Counted from the stretch's first letter, positions 15,331-24,937 are shown. The stretch is 36,076 nucleotides of DNA from Propionibacteriaceae bacterium (GCA_027492545.1 JAPUEL010000016.1:29105-65180), one strand, 5' to 3'. Notes: a model not told the origin generated them from the sequence alone. Translations and numbers: made by a program.

Positions 15331-16095
15331 ATGGACGCTTTCGAATTCGTCGGGGACTGGTCGGGTCAACTCGTGGCCACCTCGATCCACGCCGGACATG
15401 ACCTGCGCCCTGAGATCGCGGAGTTGTCGATCCTGAGCGAGGAGGACAGGTTCCGCGAGGAGGACCCGTTCACCGACCGCATCGCGGCGCTCGCCCCCGC
15501 CCGGGTGCTGGTCCACCGGTCCCGCTTCGAGACGGACCTCAACCGGGTGCGCGACAAGACCGTGTACCGCCGGCCCGAGGATGCATGGGGCCTGCGCATG
15601 TGGTCCCTTGATCCGCTGCCGGGCGACGTGGTGGCCCGGTCGCTGGAGGTCTACGACGCCTTCTTCGCAGCGCTGGGGGAGCGCCTCGACGAGGTGGCCG
15701 CGCGGGGCCCGTTCGTGGTCTACGACGTGCACTCCTACAACCACCGCCGCCACGGCGAGGATGCCGAGGCCGAGCCCTGGGAGGAGAACCCCGAGATCAA
15801 CCTCGGGACCGGCAGCGTGGACCTGGACCGATTCTCGCCAGTGGTGGAGGCGTTCCGCGGCTCCATGCTGGGGCAGGGCTTCGACATCCGCGAGAACGTG
15901 AAGTTCAAGGGGCAGAACCTCGCCTGGTGGGTCCATGACCGGTACCCCGGGGTCGGGTGCGTGCTCGCGATCGAGTTCAAGAAGACCTTCATGGACGAGT
16001 GGACCGGCCAACCGGACGACGCACGGATCGGGTTCCTCGCCGAGGCGCTCGCCCAAACCATTGATCCCGTGCTGCAGGCGCTGCCCGATGACTGA
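15331..16095 (+). CDS. N-formylglutamate amidohydrolase-like protein
   Basis: A 254-residue zinc amidohydrolase of the N-formylglutamate deformylase superfamily, related to the aminoacylase and carboxypeptidase folds. Conserved motifs: SIHAGHDL (18-25, metal ligands), SRFETDLNR (64-72, substrate arginine and DLNR), VYDVHSYNHRR (130-140) and AIEFKK (213-218). The first named enzyme of the family acts in histidine breakdown, but no hut genes are present here. Instead it is the first gene of a cassette with a DUF1704 protein and an ATP-grasp ligase, so another acyl- or amide-linked substrate is likely (inference). AGGAAGG at 15321-15327 supports ATG 15331 rather than 15304. Its stop overlaps the next gene by 8 bp. 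Confidence 0.82.
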   Translation: MDAFEFVGDWSGQLVATSIHAGHDLRPEIAELSILSEEDRFREEDPFTDRIAALAPARVLVHRSRFETDLNRVRDKTVYRRPEDAWGLRMWSLDPLPGDVVARSLEVYDAFFAALGERLDEVAARGPFVVYDVHSYNHRRHGEDAEAEPWEENPEINLGTGSVDLDRFSPVVEAFRGSMLGQGFDIRENVKFKGQNLAWWVHDRYPGVGCVLAIEFKKTFMDEWTGQPDDARIGFLAEALAQTIDPVLQALPDD

Positions 16096-17260
16096 GCCCA
16101 ACCCGCTGGCCGTCATCGACCGGGCCATCGATCACCAGCTCTCCCAACTGGGACAGAGCTTCCGCTTCGTCCTCGACGTCACCCCCGTCGACGCGGACGA
16201 CGTCAAGGCCGCGTTCCTCGCCGGCGACCTGGACGCGCCGTCGTTCACCTACCGGGACCTGGAGACCGACCCGGAGGTGCTGCAGACGGTGCTCGAGCGG
16301 ATCGACGTCGGCGCGGTGCAGGACGGCAGCGTCGCGGCGCTGCTGGGCGGGAAGAAGCGCGAGCTGGGGCTCCAGCTGGCCATGCTGCGCGCCCGGGACT
16401 CCGCCGACTTCCGCCAGCTCAGCGTGGAACTCTACGGAGGGGTCCACCCAGATCTCCTCACCGCCGCCGAGTCGATCCTGGCGCGGGTGCCGCCCCAGTC
16501 CTGGGGTCGGGACCGTCTGACGCCTGAGGAGTTCCTGGATCTGGCCCGCGACGAGATCGACTACTACCGCTCCCTGGAGCCGGACGTCGACATTCACGCC
16601 GAGATCCGGCCGGACTCCACGGGGGTGATGGTCTCGGGCAACCTCCTGCTCATCGGGCCGGAATCGTCGGTGGCAGCCGAGCGCGCCACCGCCCTCATCC
16701 AGCACGAGGTGGGCACGCATCTGGTCACTCAGGTCAACGGCTCCCACCAGCCGCTCCAGGTGCTCGGCACCGGGCTCTCGGGGTACGACGAGACGCAGGA
16801 GGGGCTCGCGGTGCTGGCTGAGCTGGCCTGCGGGGAGCTGACCGCGTCGCGGCTGCGGCAGCTCGCAGGGCGCGTCGTCACCGTGCACCGCATGCTGGGC
16901 GGGGCCTCGTTCCGCGAGTGCTGGGCCGCCCTGGTGGACACCGGATTCCACCCCGCGGGCGCGTTCACCACCGTCATGCGCGTCTTCCGCTCGGGCGGGC
17001 TCACCAAGGACGCCATCTACCTGCGGGGCCTGCTGGACCTGCTCGCCCACCTGCGCCGAGGAGGCTCGCTCGATGCGTTGTTCCTCGGCAAGTTCTCGCT
17101 CGTGGACCTGCCTCTGGTCGACGAGCTCGCCGCCCGCGGCGTCCTACACCCACCCGTCCTGTTGCCGCGCTGGTTCGACGACCCGGCCGGCCGCGACCGG
17201 CTGTCCGCAGCCTCCCACCTCACCGACCCGACCACACTGATCCAAGGAGTTGCCTCATGA
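16088..17260 (+). CDS. DUF1704 / QEGLA-motif putative metallopeptidase
   Basis: A 390-residue protein of the DUF1704 family (often named flavohemoglobin expression-modulating QEGLA motif protein). It carries HEVGTH at 206-211, an HExxH zinc site, and ETQEGLAVL at 235-243, where E238 of QEGLA fits the third zinc ligand of a gluzincin-type peptidase. Eukaryotic members of the same family (MATCAP) are tubulin tyrosine carboxypeptidases, so a C-terminal amino-acid or peptide trimming activity is plausible for this one but not shown. It overlaps the upstream amidohydrolase gene by 8 bp and the downstream ATP-grasp gene by ATGA. No signal peptide; cytoplasmic. Confidence 0.82.
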   Translation: MTEPNPLAVIDRAIDHQLSQLGQSFRFVLDVTPVDADDVKAAFLAGDLDAPSFTYRDLETDPEVLQTVLERIDVGAVQDGSVAALLGGKKRELGLQLAMLRARDSADFRQLSVELYGGVHPDLLTAAESILARVPPQSWGRDRLTPEEFLDLARDEIDYYRSLEPDVDIHAEIRPDSTGVMVSGNLLLIGPESSVAAERATALIQHEVGTHLVTQVNGSHQPLQVLGTGLSGYDETQEGLAVLAELACGELTASRLRQLAGRVVTVHRMLGGASFRECWAALVDTGFHPAGAFTTVMRVFRSGGLTKDAIYLRGLLDLLAHLRRGGSLDALFLGKFSLVDLPLVDELAARGVLHPPVLLPRWFDDPAGRDRLSAASHLTDPTTLIQGVAS

Positions 17261-18297
17261 AGATCGGATTCGTCGTCAACGACGTCATGACCGAGAAGCC
17301 CACCTACACCACAACCCGCCTCGCCATGCACGCGGCCAACCTCGGCCACGAGGCCTGGCTGATCGGGATGGGCAACTTCGCCTACGAGCCCGACGGCTCG
17401 CTGAGCGCCCGCGCCAGGGGCGGCCACGGGAAGAACTACCGCTCGCTGGAGCGCTACCTGGACGACGTGCAGCGCCCCGACGTCGAGGAGCGGCTGGGTC
17501 TCTCCGAGTTCGACGTGGTCATGCTGCGCAGCGACCCGGCCGACGACGCCCAAGGGTCCGCGTGGGCGATCAACGCGGGCGTCGCCTTCGGTCAGTTGAT
17601 CGCCTCGACGGGGGTGCTCGTGGTCAACGACCCCGGCTCGCTGGCGAACGCGCTGTCGAAGGCCTACTTCCAGCACTTCCCCGAGGTGGTCCGCCCGCGC
17701 ACCCTCATCTCCCGCGACGAGGCCCAGATCACCGACTTCGTGAAGGAGCTCGGCGGCAAGGCGGTGCTGAAGCCCCTGCAGGGCTCCGGAGGCAGCGGGG
17801 TCTTCCTGGTCAACACCCACGAGTCGCCGAACCTGAACCAGATCATCGAGGCCATCTCCCGCGACGGCTACGTCGTGACGCAGGAGTACCTGGAGGAGGC
17901 GAAGAACGGCGACGTGCGGATGTTCGTGATGAACGGCCAACCGCTGCAGGTCAACGGCAAGTACGCCGCGTTCCGCCGGAAGTCCGGCGGCTCGGACATG
18001 CGCTCCAACATGTCCGCGGGCGGCAAGGCGCTGTCTGTGAAGGTGACCGACGAGATGCTCGCCATGGTGGACGTGGTGCGTCCCAAGCTCGTCGCCGACG
18101 GCATGTTCCTCGTCGGCCTGGACATCGTGGGCGACAAGCTGATGGAGGTCAACGTCTTCAGCCCCGGCGGCCTCGGCAGCTGCCAGGCCCTGTACGAGGA
18201 GAACTTCGCCGTCCCGATCATCCAGGACCTGGAGCGCAAGCTCGACATCCGGCGTCATCACTCGGGCCTGACCAACGTCAACCTCGCCACGCTCTAG
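17257..18297 (+). CDS. glutathione-synthase-like ATP-grasp ligase
   Basis: A 346-residue ATP-grasp enzyme with the GshB-type layout: N-terminal substrate domain (MKIGFVVNDV), ATP lid loop KPLQGSGGSGVF (172-183), GDVRMFV (218-224) and the metal/ATP site DIVGDKLMEVNVFSPGG (289-305). Such ligases activate a carboxylate with ATP and couple it to an amine. Its place at the end of a cassette with a putative metallopeptidase and an amidohydrolase suggests a ligate-and-trim system rather than classic glutathione synthesis; no gshA-like gene is seen here. AAGGAG at 17244-17249 is a strong ribosome binding site, and ATGA overlap couples it to the previous gene. Confidence 0.85.
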   Translation: MKIGFVVNDVMTEKPTYTTTRLAMHAANLGHEAWLIGMGNFAYEPDGSLSARARGGHGKNYRSLERYLDDVQRPDVEERLGLSEFDVVMLRSDPADDAQGSAWAINAGVAFGQLIASTGVLVVNDPGSLANALSKAYFQHFPEVVRPRTLISRDEAQITDFVKELGGKAVLKPLQGSGGSGVFLVNTHESPNLNQIIEAISRDGYVVTQEYLEEAKNGDVRMFVMNGQPLQVNGKYAAFRRKSGGSDMRSNMSAGGKALSVKVTDEMLAMVDVVRPKLVADGMFLVGLDIVGDKLMEVNVFSPGGLGSCQALYEENFAVPIIQDLERKLDIRRHHSGLTNVNLATL

Positions 18298-18351
18298 TGT
18301 CCTGCGCCAGAAGGGCTCCCGGCACCCTCCAGGGGCTGCCCTCGGCTGAGC

Positions 18352-19377
18352 TCAACCAGCCGTGACGATCTCGATCCAGTTTGCGCCCAGGCCCACGTCG
18401 TGCCGGGCCACCTCGGTCAGCGCGCCGTCGGCGTCCGCCCGGTAGAGCGCCACCACCCGGTCGATCTCGGAGGCCACGAGCAGGGTGTCGTCGGGGAGGA
18501 CGACGAAGTGCCGCGGCTGCGCCACCACGTCGGAGTGCGCGGTCGCGGCGCCCAGCGTGCCGTCAGCCGCGACATCCACGGCCGTGATCGTGCCGCGCGT
18601 GCGCTCGGCGCTGAAGAGGCGCCGCCCATCGGTGCTGAGCCGCAGGTCGGAGCACCAGATGAGGTCCTCCTCGCGGGGGTTGGCGCCGAAGCGGCTGTGC
18701 GACAGCCCGCGATCCGTGGGGATGTTGGTCACGGCCTCAGCTGCCGTCAGCACGCCGGTGGACGGGTCGCGGTCGTAGCGCAGCGCCTCCCCGGAGTACT
18801 CGGTGTTGACGTACAGCGATGTCTGCGCGGCGTCGAAGATCAGGTGCCTGGGGCCTGATCCCTCGGGGGCGGCCGCCGTCGGGGGATCCAGCGGGGTCAG
18901 CGCACCGTCGTCGCCGACGGCGAACTGCGCCACCAGGTCCTCCCGCAGCGAGACGAAGTACGCGAACCTGTCGTCAGCGCTCAGCTGCACGCTGTGCATG
19001 TTCTGCCGGGGGATGGGCTCCCCGACGGGGGTGAGCGAGCCGTCCTCTGCCACGCGCCACGCCTCGCCCAGATGGTCGTGGTAGGAGGCGCTGTAGAGCA
19101 GGCCGCCGTCGGAGGAGAGCGTCAGGTACACCGACGCCCCGTGGGCGGGGTAGCTGCCTAACCTCGTCAGCGATCCGGAGGGATCCAGCCGGAGGACGGT
19201 CACGCCCCTGGGCTCGCTGGTGCCGGCGTACACCAGACCGCGGGCGCGATCCACAGCCAGCGGCAGCCCCGGTGCCACGCTCGTGGTGGCCACCTCGGTG
19301 AGGACGCCGTCGGCCAGCCGAAGTGTGGTGATGGTGCCGTCCTTGGAGTTCGCGACGAGGGCGAGGAGAGGTTCCAT
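18352..19377 (-). CDS. lactonase-family seven-bladed beta-propeller protein
   Basis: A 341-residue protein with repeated YVG/DG-type blades (LVYAGTSEPRGVTVL, LLYSASYHDHLGEAW, FAYFVSLREDLVAQF, SLYVNTEYSGEALRY) and conserved HSVQ, GSGPRHL and QPRHFVV turns. This is the lactonase/3-carboxymuconate-cyclase-like family, which includes bacterial YbhE-type 6-phosphogluconolactonase. The true substrate here is unknown and no pentose phosphate genes are adjacent. No signal peptide. A TAGGCT -10 box ends six bases before the ATG and no ribosome binding site is seen, so the mRNA is probably leaderless. Confidence 0.85.
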   Translation of the reverse strand: MEPLLALVANSKDGTITTLRLADGVLTEVATTSVAPGLPLAVDRARGLVYAGTSEPRGVTVLRLDPSGSLTRLGSYPAHGASVYLTLSSDGGLLYSASYHDHLGEAWRVAEDGSLTPVGEPIPRQNMHSVQLSADDRFAYFVSLREDLVAQFAVGDDGALTPLDPPTAAAPEGSGPRHLIFDAAQTSLYVNTEYSGEALRYDRDPSTGVLTAAEAVTNIPTDRGLSHSRFGANPREEDLIWCSDLRLSTDGRRLFSAERTRGTITAVDVAADGTLGAATAHSDVVAQPRHFVVLPDDTLLVASEIDRVVALYRADADGALTEVARHDVGLGANWIEIVTAG

Positions 19378-19383
19378 GTCGCC

Positions 19384-19389
19384 AGCCTA
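19384..19389 (-). promoter_or_regulatory. -10 box of a leaderless lactonase promoter
   Basis: On the minus strand TAGGCT, then GGCGAC, then the ATG at 19377. The arrangement is the same as at dcd. Confidence 0.6.
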
Positions 19390-19419
19390 GCTTTGGGGCA
19401 CGGCTCGGTGGCTCTTGGT

Positions 19420-19514
19420 TGGGGCAGTGCGGTAGGTGTGTCCCTCCCGGCAGGGTCTCGGGGCCCTGGGAGGCCCGACCTCCGTCCTCGAGGAACACCT
19501 ACCGCGGGTCCCCA
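19420..19514. other. 95-nt three-way-junction-like structured element
   Basis: Nested complementarity spans this stretch. TGGGG (19420-19424) pairs with CCCCA (19510-19514). After a 4x4 internal loop, GCGGTAGGTGT (19429-19439) pairs perfectly with ACACCTACCGC (19495-19505). Inside, CCTCC-bulge-CAGGG (19443-19455) pairs with CCCTGGGAGG (19464-19473), and CCTC (19479-19482) with GAGG (19490-19493). This resembles a compact non-coding or leader RNA, but the strand is undetermined and I match it to no known family. It lacks the conserved SRP RNA loop. It lies between the divergent lactonase and dnaK genes, upstream of the HAIR boxes. Confidence 0.45.
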
Positions 19515-19588
19515 GACGGCCTCATCCGTGGCACGGCCCGAGGATGGCGTGTAAGCCCCAGAGGGAAGGCGCCGCCCCCAGACAAGCG

Positions 19589-19613
19589 GGGTTGAGCGCA
19601 TGGGGCTCAACCC
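19589..19613. promoter_or_regulatory. HAIR box 1 (HspR operator candidate)
   Basis: GGGTTGAG, nine bases, CTCAACCC. The TTGAG-N9-CTCAA core matches the spacing of the HspR-associated inverted repeat CTTGAGT-N7-ACTCAAG, with outer bases changed but still symmetric. It is 54 bp (centre to centre) upstream of box 2. Confidence 0.65.
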
Positions 19614-19644
19614 AGACTTGATCGTCGGGAGGTGCTGTGTCAGA

Positions 19645-19665
19645 CTTGAGTGAACTCGGCTCAAG
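19645..19665. promoter_or_regulatory. HAIR box 2 (HspR operator)
   Basis: CTTGAGT-GAACTCG-GCTCAAG differs from the consensus CTTGAGT-N7-ACTCAAG by one base. It lies 39 bases before the dnaK start, upstream of an operon that ends in hspR, as expected for the autoregulated actinobacterial dnaK operon. Confidence 0.9.
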
Positions 19666-19703
19666 GTCGAAGAATCAGACTTGTCTCCACAGGAGGAATC
19701 CCC

Positions 19704-21553
<1,850 letters not shown>

Positions 21554-21557
<4 letters not shown>

Positions 21558-22099
21558 CCGATTCGCAGTTCGTTCCGGACGGCGAGGCTGTGGGTGAGGG
21601 CGTCGAGGAGACGCCCTCACCCGAGGCCGTTGAGCCCGCGGAAGGCCTGGAGCTCCTGGAAGCCATCGACAAGGTGGCCGAGCTCGAGTCGCTCGTCGCC
21701 GAGAGGACCCTGGATCTCCAGCGGGTGGCGGCCGAGTACGTCAACTACAAGAAGCGCGTGGACCGCGACCGCGACCTCGCCCGGCAGTCGGGCATCGAGG
21801 CTGTGGTCAACGACCTGATGCCTGTGCTGGACCACATCGAACTGGCCAAGCAGCACGAGAGCCTCGAGGGCGGCTTCCGGCTGATCGCCGAGGAGCTGCA
21901 GAAGGTCGCATCCAAGCACGGGCTGACCGCCTTCGGCGCGGTGGGGGAGGCGTTCGATCCCAACCTCCACGAGGCGCTCATGGCGGTGCCCATGGAGGAA
22001 CCCGTCGAGGTGGTCACCGTCTCGCAGGTCATGCAGCAGGGCTACCTGCTCGGCTCCCGTGTGGTGCGTCCCGCGCGGGTCGCGGTGGCCAACCCCTGA
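21554..22099 (+). CDS. grpE: nucleotide exchange factor GrpE
   Basis: A 181-residue GrpE, which opens the DnaK nucleotide cleft to release ADP. The acidic N-terminus (1-40) leads into a long helix ([36 protein letters not shown] region), the conserved [14 protein letters not shown] segment, and the C-terminal beta domain with [16 protein letters not shown] and [26 protein letters not shown] start overlaps the dnaK stop (GTGA), so translation is coupled. Confidence 0.97.
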
Positions 22100-22136
22100 T
22101 CGCCAGGCACTGAGCAGAGAGGAGATGATCGACTAG

Positions 22137-23288
22137 ATGAGCACGAAGGACTGGCTCGAAAAGGACTACTACAAGGTCCTCGGCGTCTCCAAGAGCGCCA
22201 GTGCCGATGAGATCAAGAAGGCGTTCCGGCAGATCGCCAAGGACAACCATCCGGACCAGAATCCCGACAACCACGCCGCTCTGGCCAGGTTCAAGGAGGC
22301 CTCGGAGGCCAACGCGATCCTGAGCGACCCCGAGAAGCGCAAGGAGTACGACGAGGCCCGCAGCCTGTTCGGCGGGGGCTTCAAGTTCACCAGGCCCGGC
22401 CAGGGCGGCCCGTCGGGGTTTGAGGATCTGCTGCGCAACGCCCAGGGCGGACAGGCCAACGCCGGGTTCGGCGACCTGTTCGGCGGGCTGTTCGGCCAGC
22501 CGGGGGCCACGCGCCGCGCCACGCAGCGCGGCCCCCGTCGGGGTGCCGACATCGAGGGGGACGTCACCATCACCTTCGAGCAGGCGGTCGAAGGTGCGAC
22601 GGTGACCATGCGCACCATCTCCGATCAACCGTGCGCCTCCTGCCGGGGCACCGGCGCCAAGTCCGGCTCACTGCCGCGGGTCTGCCCGCGGTGTGAGGGT
22701 TCCGGCATGCAGTCGTCTCAGTCGGGCGGCGTGTTCCAGCTCAGCGAGCCCTGCACCGAGTGCCTGGGCCGCGGCCTGATCGTCGACACGCCTTGCCCGG
22801 ACTGTGAGGGCTCGGGGCGGGGCCGCTCCGCGAAGACCATGCAGGTGCGCATCCCGGCCGGCGTGAACGACGGCCAGCGCATCAGGCTCAAGGGCAAGGG
22901 CGCGGCGGGCGAGAACGGAGGGGCGGCAGGGGACCTGTACGTGTCGGTCTCGGTCAAGCCGCACCGGCTGTTCGGACGGGCCGGCAACAACCTCACGCTC
23001 GAGGTCCCGGTGACGTTCGCCGAGGCGTCGCTCGGCGCCGAGATCACCATCCCCACCCTCAGCGGCGCGAACGTGAAGCTGCGGGTGCCGCCGTCGACCC
23101 CCAACGGCCGCACGATGCGCGTCCGTGGGAAGGGTGCCCGGAAGTCCGACGGGACGATGGGTGACCTGCTGGTCACGCTGAACGTCCAGGTCCCCGAAGG
23201 CCTGAGCGACGAGGCCAGGCAGGCGCTTCAGGAGTACGCGGAGAAGGCGCACGAGTCCAACCCCCGCGCCTCCCTGTTCGGTGGGTGA
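22137..23288 (+). CDS. dnaJ: chaperone DnaJ (type I Hsp40)
   Basis: A 383-residue co-chaperone that delivers clients to DnaK and triggers its ATPase. J domain at about 9-72 with HPD at 38-40, a Gly/Phe-rich region (about 78-125), four zinc-finger repeats (C166/C169, C183/C186, C206/C209, C220/C223), then two substrate-binding beta domains. All metal ligands are intact. AGAGGAG at 22118-22124 is the likely ribosome binding site, about 12 bases from the ATG, which is somewhat long. The ATG embedded in that site runs into TAG after two codons. The stop overlaps hspR by GTGA. Confidence 0.97.
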   Translation: MSTKDWLEKDYYKVLGVSKSASADEIKKAFRQIAKDNHPDQNPDNHAALARFKEASEANAILSDPEKRKEYDEARSLFGGGFKFTRPGQGGPSGFEDLLRNAQGGQANAGFGDLFGGLFGQPGATRRATQRGPRRGADIEGDVTITFEQAVEGATVTMRTISDQPCASCRGTGAKSGSLPRVCPRCEGSGMQSSQSGGVFQLSEPCTECLGRGLIVDTPCPDCEGSGRGRSAKTMQVRIPAGVNDGQRIRLKGKGAAGENGGAAGDLYVSVSVKPHRLFGRAGNNLTLEVPVTFAEASLGAEITIPTLSGANVKLRVPPSTPNGRTMRVRGKGARKSDGTMGDLLVTLNVQVPEGLSDEARQALQEYAEKAHESNPRASLFGG

Positions 23289-23719
23289 ATGACTTGACGA
23301 GCCTCCCGCAGCTGTTCGACGTCGACGCGGCCGTCTTCCCGGTGTCCGTGGCGGCCTCCCTGGCCGACATGCACGCGCAGACCCTGCGCGGGTACGACCG
23401 GCTGGGGCTGGTGGTCCCGCAGCGGGCGCGCGGTCGGGGGCGTCGCTATTCGCTGCGGGATGTCGCGAAGCTGCGCCACGTCCAGCACCTCAGCCAGACC
23501 GAGGGCATCAACCTGGAGGGCATCCGGCGCATCCTCACCCTCGAGGAGGAAGTGGAGGGCCTGCGGGACCAGGTGGACCGGCTGACCGACACCATCCGCC
23601 GCCTCCAGACGCATGAGGCGGCCATGCGCGTGTTCACGGCCGAGTCCTCCGGTGCCGTCCACGCCGGCCGGGTCCGCCCGGGCCGCCGCCTGGCGCTCCC
23701 CCCCTCCGCCGCCGGCTGA
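23285..23719 (+). CDS. hspR: heat-shock repressor HspR (MerR type)
   Basis: A 144-residue MerR-family repressor. The winged helix-turn-helix is at about 15-80: AASLADMHAQTLRGYDRLGL, then VVPQRARGRGRRYSLRDVAKLRHVQHLSQTEGINLEGIRRIL. A coiled coil follows (85-115). HspR binds HAIR boxes to repress dnaK operons, helped by DnaK, so excess free DnaK shuts the operon off. The gene is last in dnaK-grpE-dnaJ-hspR and GTGA-coupled to dnaJ. Two HAIR boxes stand before dnaK. The Arg/Pro-rich tail (about 128-144) has no known role. Confidence 0.95.
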   Translation: MNDLTSLPQLFDVDAAVFPVSVAASLADMHAQTLRGYDRLGLVVPQRARGRGRRYSLRDVAKLRHVQHLSQTEGINLEGIRRILTLEEEVEGLRDQVDRLTDTIRRLQTHEAAMRVFTAESSGAVHAGRVRPGRRLALPPSAAG

Positions 23720-23723
23720 GCGA

Positions 23724-23743
23724 GCCCAGGGTAGGCCCCGGGC
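23724..23743 (+). terminator. candidate terminator after hspR
   Basis: GCCC-A-GGG and CCC-C-GGGC form a stem with a TAGG loop and one mismatch, five bases after the hspR stop and followed by AGATTT. It is a plausible but imperfect intrinsic terminator. Confidence 0.4.
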
Positions 23744-23834
23744 AGATTTCAGGGCTCTCCCCACTGTGCCGGCCGACGAAGCGCGCCACACTGGAGGAAG
23801 AGGCGGGGAAACCCGCGGGAAGGACCATGCAGCC

Positions 23835-24281
23835 ATGACTGAACACGAGCACAACGAGGTTCCGACGGCCACCTTCGTGGACGCCGAGGACACCAAGGAT
23901 TACGAGCCCCAGCACGAACAGGTCGCGGAGCCCGAGCAGGGCGACCAGGCCGACACGGCCGGTGCCGAGAACCTGGGCGAGAACATCGTCAAGGCGGCCA
24001 CGGAGGCGGCGTTCGCCGCCGTCGGGTTCGTGGGCTTCGTCGGCGACAAGGCGAAGACGTTCTACGAGGAGCAGCAGCGCCAATATGTCGCGGCCCACCC
24101 GGACAGCGAGGCCACCGAGGGCGCCAAGGCGTTCCTGGCCCAGATGCGCGAGCAGGTCAACAAGTTCGTCGAGGAGCTGACCAAGGGCTACCGCGACATG
24201 GTCGACCGTGGCCGCGACTCTCGCCACGATGCGCCCGCCGAGCCCGCACCCCCCGTCGACGAGCCGGGGCAGCCCGCCTAA
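23835..24281 (+). CDS. small acidic protein of unknown function
   Basis: A 148-residue protein I do not recognise. The first ~45 residues are very acidic (PQHEQVAEPEQGDQAD), the middle (about 46-125) is helix-forming with a short hydrophobic stretch AAFAAVGFVGFVGDKAK, and the end is Pro/Glu-rich. The hydrophobic run is probably too short and too close to charges to be a stable membrane helix; an amphipathic or membrane-associating helix is possible. GGAAGGA at 23817-23823 precedes the start, and a GCGGG-GAAA-CCCGC hairpin (23803-23816) sits in the leader. It follows hspR on the same strand, but a possible terminator intervenes. Confidence 0.7.
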   Translation: MTEHEHNEVPTATFVDAEDTKDYEPQHEQVAEPEQGDQADTAGAENLGENIVKAATEAAFAAVGFVGFVGDKAKTFYEEQQRQYVAAHPDSEATEGAKAFLAQMREQVNKFVEELTKGYRDMVDRGRDSRHDAPAEPAPPVDEPGQPA

Positions 24282-24284
24282 GCT
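24279..24284 (+). promoter_or_regulatory. -10 box of a leaderless DUF1707-gene promoter
   Basis: TAAGCT, then CGACGC, then ATG at 24291. The hexamer overlaps the stop codon of the preceding gene. Confidence 0.55.
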
Positions 24285-24290
24285 CGACGC

Positions 24291-24896
24291 ATGTCCGACG
24301 AACTGGTCCCCCACAAGCGACTCCGCGCCGGAGACGCCGACCGTGACGCAGTCCTGACCGTGCTTCAGCGCGCGCACGCAGCAGGGCGGATCACCGTCGA
24401 TGAGTTGGGGGAGCGGCAGGATGCCGCGCTCCAGGCCCGTTTCACCGACGAGTTCGCCGAGTTGGTCGACGACCTGCCTGAGGGCAGGGACCTGGCCCGC
24501 AGCGCCGAGGTGCGGCCCCCGGCGCCGATCCCCGCGCCCGCGACGCCCGGGGCCTTCACGTTCACGGTCCTCACGGGGAGGACCGTGAACGTGGCGCCGG
24601 GCACGACGCTCTACCGCAATTTCGCCTGGTGGGGCGGCGACGACATCGTGCTCGACGAGGTGATGGGCCCCGGCGTCGTGGTGACACTGCAGCTCTCGGC
24701 GGTGATGGCCGGGCACGACATCTTCGTCCCGCCCGGCGTGCGGGTGATCGACGAGTCGATCGCGGTGATGGCTGGTAACGACGTCGAGGCGCCGGCGCGG
24801 GGAGACGGCTCCAACGGCACCCTGATCCTCAAGGGCTTCCTCTTCTGGGCCGGCAACGACGTCAAGCTGTCCGGGCGGGGGATGCAGCGACCCTGA
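24291..24896 (+). CDS. DUF1707 (SHOCT-like) domain protein
   Basis: A 201-residue protein whose first ~55 residues (LRAGDADRDAVLTVLQRAHAAGRITVDELGERQDAAL) are a DUF1707 domain, a short helical module common in actinobacteria. The rest (about 85-201) is beta-rich, with GDDI, AGHDIFVPPGVRV and AGNDVE/AGNDVK repeats like cell-wall-stress (LiaF-like) C-terminal domains. There is no membrane helix, which separates it from DUF1707 proteins with membrane anchors. Probably leaderless (TAAGCT box six bases upstream). Role unknown. Confidence 0.8.
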   Translation: MSDELVPHKRLRAGDADRDAVLTVLQRAHAAGRITVDELGERQDAALQARFTDEFAELVDDLPEGRDLARSAEVRPPAPIPAPATPGAFTFTVLTGRTVNVAPGTTLYRNFAWWGGDDIVLDEVMGPGVVVTLQLSAVMAGHDIFVPPGVRVIDESIAVMAGNDVEAPARGDGSNGTLILKGFLFWAGNDVKLSGRGMQRP

Positions 24897-24937
24897 GGGT
24901 CCCGTCCCATTTATGAAACACCCGGTTTGTGAATTGC

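Noticed and set aside
19420..19514. SRP RNA or 6C RNA
   Set aside because: It lacks the conserved GGAAG...AGCAG SRP loop and the C-rich hairpin loops of 6C RNA, so no known family name was applied.
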